Assembly: GCF_001522545.3 (NCBI RefSeq)
Contig: NC_031770.1
Span: forward strand, 22,300,153-22,364,152
DNA length: 64,000 nt
Source: Parus major
Lineage: Eukaryota; Chordata; Aves; Passeriformes; Paridae
Direction of reading: 5' to 3'
Numbering within the stretch: position 1 is the stretch's first letter; the number at the start of each line of letters is the position of its first letter. Under the pieces are notes generated by a model. It did no database searches. It worked only from the letters and a program-made list of their open reading frames with translations, and was not told the DNA's origin. A program made the translations under genes and the position numbers. Shown piece after piece: positions 48,041-62,589 of the stretch.

Positions 48041-51000
48041 AGGAGAAAAAGCTCTGATACTTCAACTTAGTAAAACTCAATGTCCTGTTTGTAAATCCAC
48101 TGTAATCCCATGTTATCAGAAGGAATTCCCACTTGTTTGAGAATGAGGAAGCTTTCCGCTCTACTCTTATCCTCCCTAACATACACACTTCCCCTGCTAC
48201 TGTGCTTTTCTTGTACAGTACTGCAGCACAGGGAAAATTGCGAAACTGAATTGCTGATAACATCACACCTTTAACAAACTTGTTGACTGATGGATTCTTA
48301 CCAGAGTCTGTGCTTTCTGACCAAGCTTTAAATTTAGAAAGGCAAGCATATAACTTGACTGAAGGGAATGTCATCCAATAACTGATTATATTATTAGATA
48401 AGTGCCTGAAAGGACCAACTGACGGAAAGAATAAACTCACCATCTTTACTAATGGAGTGTTGCTCTAAGAAAGAAAGGAGAAAAAAAAAAGTAGTGGTTT
48501 TACTATTCCAGTCTATTACCAGAACATGCTATCATACCCCATCATCAGGATGTTCATGAAGAGAGAGGAAAAGCATATGTATGGCAATGTCAACTTAAGA
48601 TACAGGGGAAAAAATATTTCTAGGATTTTAAACATCCATAAAGTACTGTCTGATATTTGAATAAAACTCTGCTGGAGTGAAACTGTGTAACTGCCATAAA
48701 TCACAGACCCTAAATGCAGCACAAAACAATGGAAACTGTAACCCCACTGGGAAAAACCAAATTAAACAAACACACTACCATCAATGTTTTTAGTGGTTTC
48801 TCTCCTTGCAAATATTGTACAGTGTCCTGATCCCCAGAAAAATGGAAACGGCTCTTTATTTACACAAAGCTCTTTGGTGCTTGGGTCTGCAGAGAAAACA
48901 GACCATATCTCTGAGGAGGATCAAAGATTGCCAGACAAGCCTCTGGTTTGGATTTAGTCTCTTTCATCACATCCTTGTCCCAGCTGCTTGTTCAGTAAAA
49001 GTGACTCCCTCCTCTCTCATCACACTACCCATTTTCACAGGAGACAGTCCCTTTGACTAGATTCTCTCCATTTTGTACCAAATGTCTCTTTTTTCCAAGC
49101 AGTGCCTCATGCTCTGCCACAGCCTGGAAGCGCTGCAAGTGTGGGAAATGCAGATATGTATTTTTGTGAGCCACTCCTTGCTCCACTCCAACCAAGCTGC
49201 AACAGCTGTGATCAAAAGGCCACCTCAAAGCCCCACCTTTGTGGCACAGAAGGTGACTTTGCCACAGGGCACCCTCACTCTGGGCCATTCCTACGCAGTT
49301 GCTGGGGCAGGGGGAGTGGGTCAAGGGAAGCCATGTAGCACCCACCAAATAGACTGCTCCCGTGGCTTTCAGTTTGTCTGGGAGATGAAAGTGTACCTGC
49401 GCTGAAGGAAATTCCTGCTTTGATAAAACACAGTTTTATCGTGCTTATTCTAAGAGGAATTAACACCAAATTCCCAAACCCATAGTATTTCACATTGCCT
49501 GTAGAGAGAATCCCCAAGCAACCTTATTGTAAGCACTTGTTTTGTCTATTACTTATTTAACTGCCATTGACAGAGAGAACTCTCCAGGGAAAATGATATT
49601 TTGCAGGGCCTTGAATTTTACTTAAGCCAGTTGTGACAATATCTAAGTAATTTTTAGCCTATTGAGAGTTTTGGGTCTCCCATATTAAAAAAAAAAGTAA
49701 GCTTACTAAACTAAAATCATTGTAAAGCATGGTCACATAACAGTCCAGGTATAAAGACTGCATAAAAACTATATGAAAAAATAACAGACATCCTTTAGTT
49801 GTGGCGGTTTAATTTCTGGAAAAGTTTTTAGGTTGTTATTTTGGGGTTTTTTGGTTTTGGTTGGGTTTTTTCATTTCCAGTTTCAAGCCAAAAATCCACA
49901 TATCCACACTCAGGGCAGAACAAAGGCCTCTGAAACAGAGGGACAAAAGTGACTTTCTTTTGAAAGATCTGGTAGTTGACAGGGAACGACTATGGGAAAC
50001 AGATGAGAAACACAGGCTCCAACCAAGCTGTGTGAAACAGGCAGTCTCTGTTTGCTGCCAGACAAAATGGCAGGCACATAGAAGGGCTTCTCTTTATTTC
50101 TGTTGTGCTCTATTTTATATTTCTGTTAAGAATTGCAAGGATTTTTCTTTTTTTTTTCTTTTTTTCTTTTTTTTTTTTTTTTGGGGGGGGCCTGGGAGGG
50201 TTATCCTGTCCCTATCTATCCAAGGTCTGCAGACCCTCAGGAGAGCACAGCTGGCCCCACAGCCAGGCAGGGTTCACAGGCACTGAGTCCAGGCACATGA
50301 GAGGGACAAAGCAGCTTGGCTGCAACCTGTGTGCAAGATAGCACAAACACACAAGGGAGGACAGTTGCAGAGATGTGAAAAAAAAGCTGGCCCATGGATA
50401 ACTTAGAGTTATTTCCATACAAGCAGCTGGGTTGCAAGCTGGGTGGGACCAGTTCCCACAGAGTTCCTAAACAGTTTTTTTTATAACAGGAAAGCAAAGC
50501 TAATACCTATTTTTGCCAAACGGTTTAATCTAAAAAGGAAGAAACATCAGTTTTACAGATTGTTCATCCAAGCGTGTTTTTCCCTGAAAAGCACATATTA
50601 TCTGCATGCTTTAAGATGAGTCACCAGTGTCCTGCTATGTCTGCAGAGCAAACAAATTGAAGAGCCAAACCTGCTTCAGGGCATTAGGGAGCAGGCAGTT
50701 GCTAAAGGGATAATTTAGCACCAGCACAGGTTACCAAGAGAGTCTGTGCAAGTCCCATCCTTATAGGTTTTTAGGCAGACAAACAGCTGCTAGGAATTGT
50801 AGGCAGGCGTAAATTAGAAAGGCCCATATCTCACAAACTCTTATGGTTCTCTACAGCTATGAAAGGACCTTTCAGGAAGATATTTTACACTTCATTATCA
50901 GCCACAAGAGAAAGGAAAAAAAACCAAAACAACCCCACTTTTTATAAATTTATTAACTATCGCTCAGAGCACAGAGCAATAATTCTGACTTTGAATAATT

Positions 51001-54000
51001 ATTTTTGCTGCTACCCAAAAATGAGGTTCATGGAACAAGTGTTCATCCAGGATTTGCCTACATTACACTATGTTACTACCTGCCTGTGTAGTATCTCACT
51101 ATGGTGGAGCAACGTAACATAAGTTAGCAGACCTGGCCTCCATCCCATCCTGAGTTGAGCATTCAAGGACTGGGAAACTTCAGCAATTCAAATTTAAAAA
51201 AAAAAAAAAGAAAATTTATCCTTTACAGCCTAATTGACAAGGTAGCTTTTATTACAGCTTTTATTAATTAATTATTTATAATTAGCAGGTATGACTATGT
51301 ATGAAGGTTTACCTTCTGTACAGAAAAATCCCATTGGTTTTGTTAATTGGGTAATGATGCAGCAAAGCCATTGGACTTTGATGTATTTACATAGTAGCTG
51401 AACTATGACATTAAGGATTTTGATTAAATACTTGCAGGATCGCTTGACCCTACAGATGCTGTCAATATGCAGGATCTGCTAACTGAAATGGAATCACACT
51501 GTGATTCCAGTGCATGCAAGCATCCCCAGTGCATGCAGAATATATGGCCATATATGATTTACAATAACTACAGAGTAGCTTGAGTTATAAACAGCTTGTT
51601 TAAGGAATTGTTATTTGGAACTTAATCCCAAATTTATTTTTTCTCTTTGCATTTCTTGGTCATCTGTTACCACCAGCATAAGGATATTATGGGGAAAAAA
51701 ACAGTGATCAGCTGCTAGAGAGGTGTTGTTTTGTATTAAGATTTTAGCAATAAAAGACTACTGATATTGCACCCTGGCTTCTGCAGAAATAAACCTGTGG
51801 TGTTTTGCATCATGGCCTCTGTAATGACTTAAATGTGAGTATCAAGAGATGAAACTAGCAAAAAGTCACAAGTGATATTTGGGTTTTATCTGGTCAGCCT
51901 AATCTGATAGTCTTTATTCTGGGTCAATGGCTTCTGACAGAGACCAACACTGTTTGTCATGAAAGAGTACAAACCCAAGTGATATTCTGTTTCATTCAGA
52001 ATTGGGTAGCAGATATACCTGGAATGCATAGTTAGGAAACCCTTCACATGAGCTTGGCTTGCTCTATTTCCCTATTTACCAGCTTACTGTGGACATCTTC
52101 AGAATTTGTACAACGCTTACTTCATAAATTCACATTTTCCAATACAGGGAAAGCCCACATGGTGGGACATAGTGTATAAGAGGTGACTGATGGAATTCAG
52201 GAAATCTACAGGAAGACCTGCAAGCCACGTGGGAAAAAACAGAGACATCCATGAATACAGATTATTGTGATAGCTTAGTGGCACAAGAAGTAACCTTAGT
52301 TCATTTCTTCCCTCATCTCCGCGAGTCTTTACATCTGCTTGGCTTTCAGAAATCCTCATTCCCAGTCTTTGAACCTGTTCAAAGTACATGGCATATGGTT
52401 TTTTAATGCAGAGATTTATAATCTCTCTTATGTAATGCTGTAAGTTCCTTGTCACAGGAGGAGTAACAAGCTGGCGATGCAGGGGACCCCACTTCCCCAG
52501 CGTAAAGAAAAAAGCCAAAAGAACTCATGCACCCTACAGCTCCTGCCCTAGGAAATATCCTTTTAAGGGAGAGTTGTGGAGCAGAAATGGTCCAACTACA
52601 CAAGAAATGGTATCGTGAGTAAAAACTGAAAGAGTGGGTGTGTTTGCCAGCCACTGCTGAACTAAAGATAGAAAGCTTTGCTTACGCATTGACCCAGAAG
52701 ATCTGAATACATGAAAAGAAGGCATTTTCCACTGCCTGCTAAAGGAGAAATTCTGGAAGAAGGGCTTGGTGCCAAATATTTTTCTAAGCTTGGTGTGTCA
52801 GAAGGGCTCTGGCAAGTGCCTTTAGAAAAACAGCTCATGTTTGCACATATTCACCAACCTTTTTGGGAGACAGTTTCTTCAGACTGCCAGTTGGGTTGTG
52901 CTTGGCACCTGAGACATTTTACTGGAAAATACAACATGTTTTTGTTGCTGTAGAAGGTGGTAAGGTTTACAAAGCTTATGTTTTGGTCTGAGGAAAAACA
53001 GCGGAAGTGCATGACTGGGGACTTCAAGTAGAAAGAGCTGACACTCCTGGCTAAAGCTAAATAAGTAAAAGTATAAACTTTCAAATGAAAATAACATACT
53101 TGTGAGAAAAATTAACACAGTGAGGAATAAGAACAGATTATACTGCAACTGAGGGCATCACATACTTGCTTGGTTCAACTAAAAAGGAAATGGAGTAAAG
53201 TTTTAATATTATCATAAACTATACAAGGACATATTTGCATAGTTTAGCTTAATTAAGCTTAATTTAGCTTTTCTGATTCACTTGGGAGTGCATCTCTTGC
53301 AGCTTTGATATCAGGAGTTCAGGTAGCTATTAACAACTGGGCCACAGCCTATCACAAACATAGCACTTTTTGAAAAGATAGGCATGTTTGCCTATGCCTA
53401 CATGAATATTCTAGACCTGTTGCAGGCTGCAACTCTGCAACAGGAAAGATGGAGTTGGTTTTTTTTTCCTAGAAATGAGAAGTTGCAAAGCAATACAAAC
53501 ACAATTCTTCCTTGACTGTAAGCAATTGTCTCAAGTATATCTTTCAGTAGTATGATAGCCCGAAGGTGCTCACACCACTTGCTTCATAATACTATCAGAG
53601 TGCCCAGTTACCTCACATATCTGCAGGGCAGAACATGCCCTTGAGCTATGACTTTGTGTCAGCTGTGCCAGCAGACAAGTTCTAAGGGTTTACCTGTTGC
53701 TGTATTTTTTATGGTGGGCTACTTTGATTTAAGGATTACACTAACTGATAAAGCCTTGTTATGAATACAGGGCATTGTATGAATTCAGGTCTGAGATCTG
53801 CCTGGATTTGGATACTATGAAGGCTCAGGGCTGTTGCAGTATAAAGACCAGGCATAGTAGGAAGAGGCAAAAGAAGGGAAAGTTTTCTTCTATTAAGATC
53901 ACTGTGTGGACCTACTGTCATGTGAAACTCAAATCTAACCAAGTTGCATATTTTTATGCATAATGCAGCATCTGTCTTTACTGATCTCCTCATTTCCAAT

Positions 54001-56300
54001 TTCACTTAAAAACACATGTCTAATCTGTTTGAATTCTCAGTTACACAATCACTGGGATACGTCTGGCAGACTGCTTCTAAGAAAGCCAAAAACCCAAGTA
54101 TCGCCTGTATGGCGCCTGCATGTTCTTCACATGGTGCCCAAGGGCAGTGCCATGGATAACGCCAAAGCAAATAGCTGTGGAAGGGCTTTAACATTCTTTG
54201 TATAGATCAGCAACTCATCTTTTGGTATAATTTGCTGTGGTCACAATTGCAATATTATTTGTTTATGCAATTGTAACACAGTTGATCTTTTGAATTTGTG
54301 GCTGGTGAGGAGGGATCCCCTCAGAAGTACTGGGGAAGAGAGCTGTGCAAACATTGAATTGTAAAGGAATGAGTCAGAGGTAATTTTTCATGTACAACAA
54401 GTAATAGTTAAAACTTGAACTGGACAAATCCTGATAACTATGTTTTCTAAAATGGGTTCCTTTCCCTAAGGGGGAAAAACCCTAAATGGGAGGACCAGCT
54501 CTTTCACAGACACGTATTTAACAGCAGGAACATAATTTACATACATAAGTACATGCATTATGCATCAATGATGCTTATAGCCTAATTCTTCAAGTTGAGC
54601 ACACGAAACAGTCATCAGATATCTCAAGACCTGAGCTCCTATCCCCAAGGCTAGATTACAAGTGTGCACTGTTAAATACAAATTAAATACAGGAGGTGTA
54701 CATGTCCCATAGACAAAATGTTCTTATCAATGAACAACTATACACAGACTATGAAACAGGATGAGAACTGGCATAGGCTGGGGATCCAGGTCCAGCAGCA
54801 GAAGGCTACAGCTGGCTTCTCTAAGACTTACTCTCCAGCAGTACTCACTCATCTGTAATGACTGAAAAGCACAAGAGCTTTTCAGACTTGCTCCAGCAAT
54901 GTGATTTTCCTACATCATAAGTCAATCATCACAGATACTTCATTAACATCAATTCTCAATGAGGAAATCAGATATCTTAGAGCAACTGGACCCTAAGGGC
55001 TTCGCACCCCCTCAACCATCCACCTGAGCTGTGAAAAGTCTTGGCTTTGCTTTCCAGCCTGCCTCACCACCACTATCCCCAGCAGACATGAGCAATTTGT
55101 ACAACAGGTACATGAACAGGTCCTCACCATGCAACTGACTGAAAAAAACCTCAGCACCAAAGGTAGGATTTCTGGCCTTCAGCTCACAGCTGAGAATAAA
55201 ACTACACTAACAGGATTCTCCTCAAGTTTTCCTTGCCAAAGCTGAGGTCAGCCCGCAAGACCTGCCTTGACACCTGCTCTGACAAGCATACCCGAGAGAC
55301 TAGCTAGCACCACAAAAATTGGCTCTTCAGTGGGAGGAACGCCTGTTTGCCCAACACATGGCAAATACTCCCAGAGGTTTCCTCTCAGCCTTCAAAATAT
55401 AACACACTACTCATACTGAAGTGCTGTATTTTCTATTCCCTTGCATTTGGTGATCCTCATATGTCTTTTTACAAACATGACCTGTGTTTGCTGAACCTCC
55501 ATATTGAAAATTTTGGAAGTGCTGCTAAAACCTAACAGCATCCCCAAAATTAGTACATTTCTTATTATTCTCACAATTTCCTGTGTCCTGTAAACTTAAT
55601 CACATTTTTTCCTTCTTTTTTTTTGGCCTATATAATGATATTTGGACAGTAATAGATACTGCCTGTTTTATGCATGAGTAATTTTGTAAGGGGGTTTGAA
55701 AATCTCGGGACAAACTATTTTTAGCTAGCAGATGGTACTACAGCATATTCTTTATAACAGGTACTATGGCATATTCTTTCATAATAGGTACATTTCCACT
55801 GCTGTGACTTTCATTTTAGGAGGTTGTCAGACTGTCTAAGGAATTACTGTGAAAAAAAGATGTATGTAGCACAGTCCTGCAGCTTTCTGCTAAAAGTGGC
55901 AGGTAAGTTATATCAACAGAGATAGTAAATGGATAGTTCACTTTTTCATAATATTTTCTCTTATAAGAGCAAAAACTTTACATCATGTAGGTCAGTATTT
56001 CCCATAGGGCCAAAACACAATCCTGAAAATTCTGTGAATTGCTGAGGATATTAAAGAGTCAAGATAAGATTACAGAGAAACAATGCAGCCATTTTAAGCT
56101 GAGCTTTCCCACAGTGAAAGGTTCAGTGAGGCCCAGCTGGTTGTTTTGACTTCAGACACTGACTCAGGGATTGGAAAGTTGGACACCAAGGGTGGAGCAG
56201 AGAAATTATCTGGCAGGCAAAAGGAAAAAATTAACCTTTTTCAGTCCACATGCTGTGTGCTGCAACTACCAGTCACCACAGGGTCTAAAACCAGGTAGCT
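48041..56300. other. Intergenic, little recognised
   Basis: An 8-kb stretch without a recognisable gene or clear mobile element. It contains the long T-run/G-run at 50,141-50,190 and scattered short A or T runs. Moderately long open frames near 49.0-50.3 kb and 52.1-52.5 kb have no domain I know. Confidence 0.55.
50141..50190. repeat. Homopolymer tract: T-rich run ending in eight G
   Basis: Thirty-odd T interrupted by single C, then GGGGGGGG at 50,183-50,190. It is low complexity and prone to sequencing or assembly length error. Confidence 0.95.
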
Positions 56301-56309
56301 GCTGTATAA

Positions 56310-56345
56310 ATCGGGACTTAATAACATTCAAGGGATTATAATTCT
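56310..56345 (+). promoter_or_regulatory. TATA-like motif upstream of CpG island
   Basis: GCTGTATAAATCGGG near 56,303-56,317 is a good TATA-like sequence about 270 bases before an isolated CpG island on the plus strand. A start near 56,340 would be consistent, but no gene is recognised downstream. Confidence 0.25.
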
Positions 56346-56586
56346 GCATTTTTCTCCTCCTTTGTGTCCTGTCTTAAACTGGAGGTCTGGAAGGAGCTTA
56401 TATACAGTGTGTATTTTAGGGGGGTCAATCCTGTAGAAATGTCTCAGTATGTTGGTAGAAGAAATGCTGTTTTGTTTTCTTTCTTACACGGTATAGGATT
56501 TGCTCACTTCTGCTGCTTTCCTGCACAAAACATGCTGGAAAACGCAGAGATACACTCAGAAACACAGGCACTGCACTGCTTGCAGA

Positions 56587-56880
56587 TAACTCGGCTGCTG
56601 CGCTGGAGTGAGATGGGGGCACAAGGGGAAGTGCGGCCGCTGGGGAGGGCTGCGATGGCAGGGCTGGCGCACAGCCGGGACAGCGGGGCAGCTGCTGGAG
56701 CCCGGCTGGGGCTGCCGGGGGGAGCCTGGAGCGGGGGCTGCTGCGGAGGCGAGCCGGCCAACTCCGCCGTGCCCTCTCGCTGGCTGGAGAGCATCTGGGT
56801 GTCACAGCTGCGAGCAGGGCTGCCGCTGTATCCCCAGCACATACCAGCGAGCAGGAGGCAGCAGACACCTTGTCGCTGAT
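56587..56880. promoter_or_regulatory. CpG island without recognised gene
   Basis: About two dozen CpG in some 290 bases (GTGCGGCCGCTGG, AGGCGAGCCGGCCA, ACTCCGCCGTGCC), with several G-runs of four to six, in otherwise AT-rich DNA. Open frames on both strands (about 90-170 residues) are Ala/Gly/Arg/Pro-rich and look compositional. It may be the promoter of a non-coding RNA or of a distant gene such as SERTAD4, the neighbour of HHAT in mammals, which I did not find in this window. Confidence 0.6.
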
Positions 56881-59800
56881 TTATAGGCACCGCTTTGTTG
56901 TGCATTCCTGGTGCCTGCGGGATTCTGCTGACTTTACGCTTGCTTAACTCCCGCTAAAATCAGCAGCAACTTTGCCTTCATTGAGATCATAATCCCAGAG
57001 CCTCCGAGAGGGAATATCAACAGACAGTGCCAAACCACTTGGTATTCTGTGTTTAGAAGGCTGCACAGGCTGGTGTATACAGCAGAGGGGAGTAATTCAG
57101 GGTGTATTTATTGCCGTAGCGTGACTCTCACAGGGCCATCTGACCTCCTAGTGCGTTGGCTTGGCCAGCTGGGGAACACAGGCTATGATGGGGGTGAATT
57201 CCCATTTGGAAAGCGTGTTGAGATACTTCAGAGAGGCAAACAAATGTTTCTACAGAGTTATTGTTCTCTGAAGAGAATTATTACTTTTACAACTGAGAAC
57301 CATCAGCTTTAAACAGAGATTTCTGTCTTAGCCTCTCTCTTCTTGCAAGTGAACTATTTTTTTTATACTGAGGAAGCCTCAAAGGCATAATTAGTAACAT
57401 GTTTTCTTTCCTCTTTCTAAAATCCTACTTTTCAGTTTTCTTTCACTATCCCATCTCAGGTTAGTAACTACTGACAAATACTATCAGCACATCTTGACAA
57501 AGAATAAAGTTCTGTCTAAAGCCGTTTCACTCCCTCCAACATGCTGAACTAAGAAAGCTAAGGCAGAAGCGGGGGATGGGGGAAGAAATAGAGAAATGAG
57601 AAACATTTCCAAACATAACATAAAAGGTCTTGCCTTAAGACCATGGATTTCCTTTTTGGTACTTTCAAAGAATGTGTCTTTAGTTCTCTTTGGCTGTGTG
57701 ACCAACAGTTGTGGGGTGTGTCTGTGGTTTTCTTCTCTTCACAGTAACTCTATTGTTCAGAAACTGCAGCCAATTTATGGAAAGAGGTGGAATGTTTATG
57801 TAACTTACTTTGCTTTAGACAAGAAATAAAAAAAAAAAAAATTTAAAAAAAACTGGTGGAGGAAGGCCAGTCAAAACAGGATTTTTCTTCCTTTTTGGAC
57901 ACAGATGTTGGGAGTTAAAAAAAAAGCTAGCTCTGTCTTCACATTAAGCTAAACACATTTCCATTTTTAGATATTTTTTTTTAAATTAAGTAGGTCAGAA
58001 AAATAAGATCAGGCATTAGATTAGTGCTATAATTTACTTGTTTCAAAATGTGTCATATTTGAGAGTTACTCTGTTGACATGCTTACAACACCATAAACTG
58101 AGAAATAGATATATTAGGGTCAGATGATACCACTGCTGCCTAGATTGCTGGGTCCCAAACATATAGTTGGCAAGTACTGCTAGACTGCAGATGGCAAGTG
58201 TCTCTTCATAACTAGACTGGAGTTTCCTGCCATTTCCAAATTAGCTGAGCTACAAATACAATTTGCAAATTGCAAACCAAAACAAGGTAGCCAAAAGAAC
58301 AAATCCTATTTATGTATGCCCACTGCCTGCATTGCAAAAGTGGACAAATTTGCATCTCTGTGTTTCTGTCTTATCTATCCAGTACCCTAATGCCATGCTT
58401 GAACTCATCTTTAACTGCAGTACCTATCTAAAACCTTTAGCTCAAATTCATCTTTTATAAGTGGAAAAAAAATTTGATTTACTGAAAAGGTTTTGATTCA
58501 ATATGGAGGATCTCTAAAGCTCAGGGTATCCTCAGGTGGACATTGAGGTGAATTTGTTAGGTTGGGCCTGACATGAACCAGGCAAGTGCAAATCTCCCAA
58601 AGCCAGCAAATTCACATCAAAAGTATCACAAAATGGGGTTTTCAATGTAAGAAAAAATTTATAGCCATCACTCAGCACCATCACAAAACATATCCTCCTC
58701 AAATCTTAGTGCCACCAGCCATGAAACCAAGTGGGCATGGAGCCAGGCTGTGCAGACACCAGTGCTGCCTGTACTGGCAAGACTGGATTGCAGAGTCTAA
58801 AATCAAATTTTGGTCTTCATTTCAGACATACACACAGAAGTCTCACCAAAAAAAACCAAAAAAACAAACAACATGGAAAATATTATAAATAGAAAACAGA
58901 ATGGAATTAGGTGGCTCAAAAGCCTGAGTGAATGCAGTGTTCTCTTAAGCCACAAAAAACACAGACTTTGAGAGACACTGAGGAAGCTGCCCCTGCCAAA
59001 ATATTTCAGCTTTGACAGGGAGAACAGTTTCTGGAGGAAGACTTTGTTTCTATAATTATCTGGTTCTCTGCCTCACTAAGACCACCAGTTTATTGCACTG
59101 GGCCAATAAAGGCTTCTTCTGCGCCAGGAACATCCAAGAGTTTCCACCCTCGCTCAGCATTCAGGTGGCAGAAACCCCTTAACCTATTCCTGAACCCATA
59201 AGCCTTTTGATTGCTCTGGAAGGTAGGGCTGCAGCAGCATGAGAGAGGGATGGAAATTATTCCAGCAACATTATTCAACTTGAAACCCCCACTCAACTAT
59301 GCAGAGAGTTTATTTGACCCAACGGGCCAGATTGAGCTGTGATTGCGTTACCTCCTCGCCAACTGCAACAGAATTGCACAAGCATGAGCAGAGTCTGGTC
59401 CAATAACAAGTAATTTGCCATATGGAAGCTACTGAGCAGACATCTGCAGGACACTGGAAGTGCTTTTCTATATACAGTGCTGAGTGCTACAGTTGTGCAT
59501 TCCACAGAGACTCAGTTTGCAGAGGGATAGAAATGAAACATTATTTAGGGTTCTGGTTTCTTGGCCTTGAAAACTGAAATCTGAAAACAATTAAAGCCCA
59601 GTGCCATACCAAATCAGTTATGCAGTCATTCCTGGATTTTCCCATGGATTTTTTACATAAGAATTAGAGTGTATTTGCTGCAAACCTTCACAAACACACA
59701 AAGAACTGTGCCGGTCAGAGGCAGACCAGCTTATAGATGAGTTTCGGGAGTTTTTGCAAATGCATGTAAAAATCAAAGGCATGCGGAAACACACTACTAA

Positions 59801-61900
59801 AGACTACTAGACATTTGGTGACAGCTCACTCATTAAAAGCTCTATCATGCCTCACAGCTTGTCCCTGGGAGATGGTTTTCCAGACCCATTCAGGCATTGC
59901 TTATCTTCTGTGTCACTGCAGACTTCCCTTTCCAGCCCACCTTGAAAACCTTTTCCAGCCCACAATCTGGGCTACTGGAAATATCCTTTCCCACTCTTTT
60001 GGAACACCTTCCAGTCATGGCATTGCTGGGGGATGGAGCAAGCCCTGTGCTTTTTCAAGGAATGAGCAACCTTTGATGGTAGGTTGGCCACTGTCCAGGA
60101 ACACACAACGAAGAGGCTCCCTACAGCTTTCTCAGCTCTTTGTGCCCATAAAGCAGCTGGGCAAAATCTGGTCTCACAATGGTGTGTCTGTATTGACACC
60201 ACCAAATCCAGTCCTAGCGGGACTAGGGAAACACCATCCAACTGAAGGTCAAGCTTCAAATTATAATGGTGCCCTCCAGCCTCTAGATATCTGAATCAGC
60301 TGCTTCCCCCTTCACTCAGAGTACTGTAGCTAATGTTTCTTTATCCCATTTAAAGTCTAATTCTTTAAAGAAGGGGATTTCTGTGGTTCTTTCAGAAAAG
60401 CAAAACTTTTGCCTATGCAAGAATGAAAAAGACAGTATATCCACCAGGCAAAAAAGTCAGGCAATCAAGTTGCTCAATTCAGTTTGCCTTCATTGCGGGA
60501 GACCTGATGAACACTTGTGAATGCAGCTGTGCAAGTGAAGGTCTCTGATTACTTTCTGGTACGCTGTTAACACATTTGATTCTCTTCTCTAGCCCATTCA
60601 TGAGTACCAGACCCATGGTAACAATCACCAGATTTAATGACAGACGTAACAACTGATGTGTAGAAGAGTGTTGGAGCTTTACCCAGATGTGAGATGTGGA
60701 CACAAAGGTGGGAAGCAGAGAGTCACCATGGTGGTCTTGTGGGGGAAAATAAACCTTTTCCATTTTGAGCCTTTTATGGTTAACTCAAAGCCTTTATTTC
60801 ACTGAACCAAGTGTTGTCATAATTTTCAGTGCATTTAATCTCTAGAGTTCAAATCCCTTTTTTAACATGACACTTTGGATGTGACATGACAAGTGTTAAT
60901 ATTCATTATTCTACAAAGCTATAAATATCCTGAGGTACATCAACTCACTGCAAAGGACAAGACCAAAATTATTTCCTCAGCCCTGTGCTTACACTCAGAT
61001 CAGCATCACAGATACTGTTTTTCATCCTGAAATGCTTCTCTTGCACTTATTTTGGCAGTAAAATTCACTCACGTACTTTTATTTTAATGGATACTTGTAA
61101 AGTTAAATTAAAACACTCAAGTCAAACTTTCCAGTTCACAGTAGGCTACTTGCACACATACATTGACATTCAGCCTATACATCATTATCCTGTTGCAGTG
61201 CATGAAGAAAAGCAGTCATTTCAGAAGCTGCTGGAGTTTCCCTACTGAATTTTTCCTACAGATGTTTTTTCTAGCAAGATCTTACTTGCAAAGTGTTTTC
61301 CCATCAGAGGCTTGCCAGGTTTTTGGGGCAATGCTGAACAAAGGTCTTACCACCTTTGTAACACTAAACAGTATTTAGTCTCTTTCATAAACTTGATAGC
61401 CTGTAAATCTGAGATGGTCCACACCCTCTGCATTCCTATGTCGCATACTAACAGCCTCTTCTTTAATTACAAGGTGTGGCATTTCTGGACAAGAGACAGC
61501 TAATCCTCCAGACATGTGTTATTTACATTTATCCTAGAATTTCTCCTTTATGCAAAGCTTTGGCTCTGAAACTGCCAAGGTTAAACCACTCTGACAAAAC
61601 CTCTAGCTCATGGCCACACTTTGATGCCGTTTTTAATATTCTAGTTTACTAATGATTAAGTAGAAGCGTTCTGAACATAAAGGATGCAGATCTAAAAGCC
61701 GGGAGGTATTTGGATCCAAGTTTGGCTCATGTCAGTATCTGTTACAAAATGCAGCCGTCTGCAAAACTTCACCAGCAGCCCAAGTTAACGTGTTGCTTTA
61801 AACCATGCTCAGCTGCAGCTGTCTCGATGAATCGTTAATTAGGAAGGAAAAACACTAAAGCTCCGCGTTTCTTAGGTAAAGCACAGTCACAAGACAGGCT
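56881..61900. other. Intergenic, nothing recognised
   Basis: AT-rich sequence between the two CpG islands with a few A/T runs (for example 57,828-57,850). Open frames up to about 160 residues (59,815-60,294) show no known domain. Confidence 0.55.
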
Positions 61901-61904
61901 GGTG

Positions 61905-62215
61905 AACAGGTACTCGGTGCTTTCTGTCGCCGCAGGTGGGACAGCAGCACTGCCCAGGTGTGGGCACTGGCAGGAGCCCCGCATCCCCGGCTCTGGGCCC
62001 CGGCGTGCTGGGCTCAAGCAGGCCGGGAGACCGGGCCCTGCCGAGCGGGAATGGCGGGCTCAGGCCTGCCCAGCCAGCCAGGCTCCCCGCCAGCCTCGCC
62101 GCCTCTGGGAGCTGCGACACACTCTGCCCGTGGCTGCTCAGGGCCGGGGCGGGCCCCTTCCCTGCTCCTGGGCCGCTGCCTACCCCGTGCTGGGCCGTTT
62201 CCTCACCACCGTCCA
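61905..62215. promoter_or_regulatory. Second CpG island without recognised gene
   Basis: About 23 CpG in some 300 bases at roughly 70% GC (CCCCGGCGTGCTGG, GACCGGGCCCTGCCGAGCGG, GGGCCGGGGCGGGCC). All six frames are fairly open because of base composition. Boundaries are sharp against AT-rich flanks, and an ERV LTR follows to the right. I do not recognise an exon. Confidence 0.6.
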
Positions 62216-62589
62216 AGTCTGTCACCCACAGGCCTTCCCACATCCCACAGCTTCAGGAAATCCAGAATGCCTCAGTCCCAGCCTTCCTCCAGCCACACAC
62301 GCCTTCCCCTGAAATACTCCTACAGTTCAGGAGCTTCTCTCTTGCTCCCATTTTTTTCACCCCAGGCAAAAAATTCACCCTCCCTTGCTTGCTCCCAGCT
62401 CTGAGAAATCCCCTCTGATTGTTGGCTGGTGGCAAGTTGTGACCTCCAAAGGACAAAGTTTCCTGACCCTGGACATGCACACAGTTGACAAAAGTCCCCC
62501 TCAAATATCCCTCTCCCCACAGTGGACCCATCCCAGGGTACAGCTGAACTCCACAGACAAGACAGTGGTACCTGAGGGAAAGTGTGTGA

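Noticed and set aside
56587..56880. G-quadruplex in the CpG island
   Set aside because: There are several G-runs, but one loop between the first runs is about 19 bases, so the canonical pattern is not met.
59815..60294. 159-residue plus-strand open frame
   Set aside because: No known domain and ordinary composition; consistent with chance in a 64-kb window.
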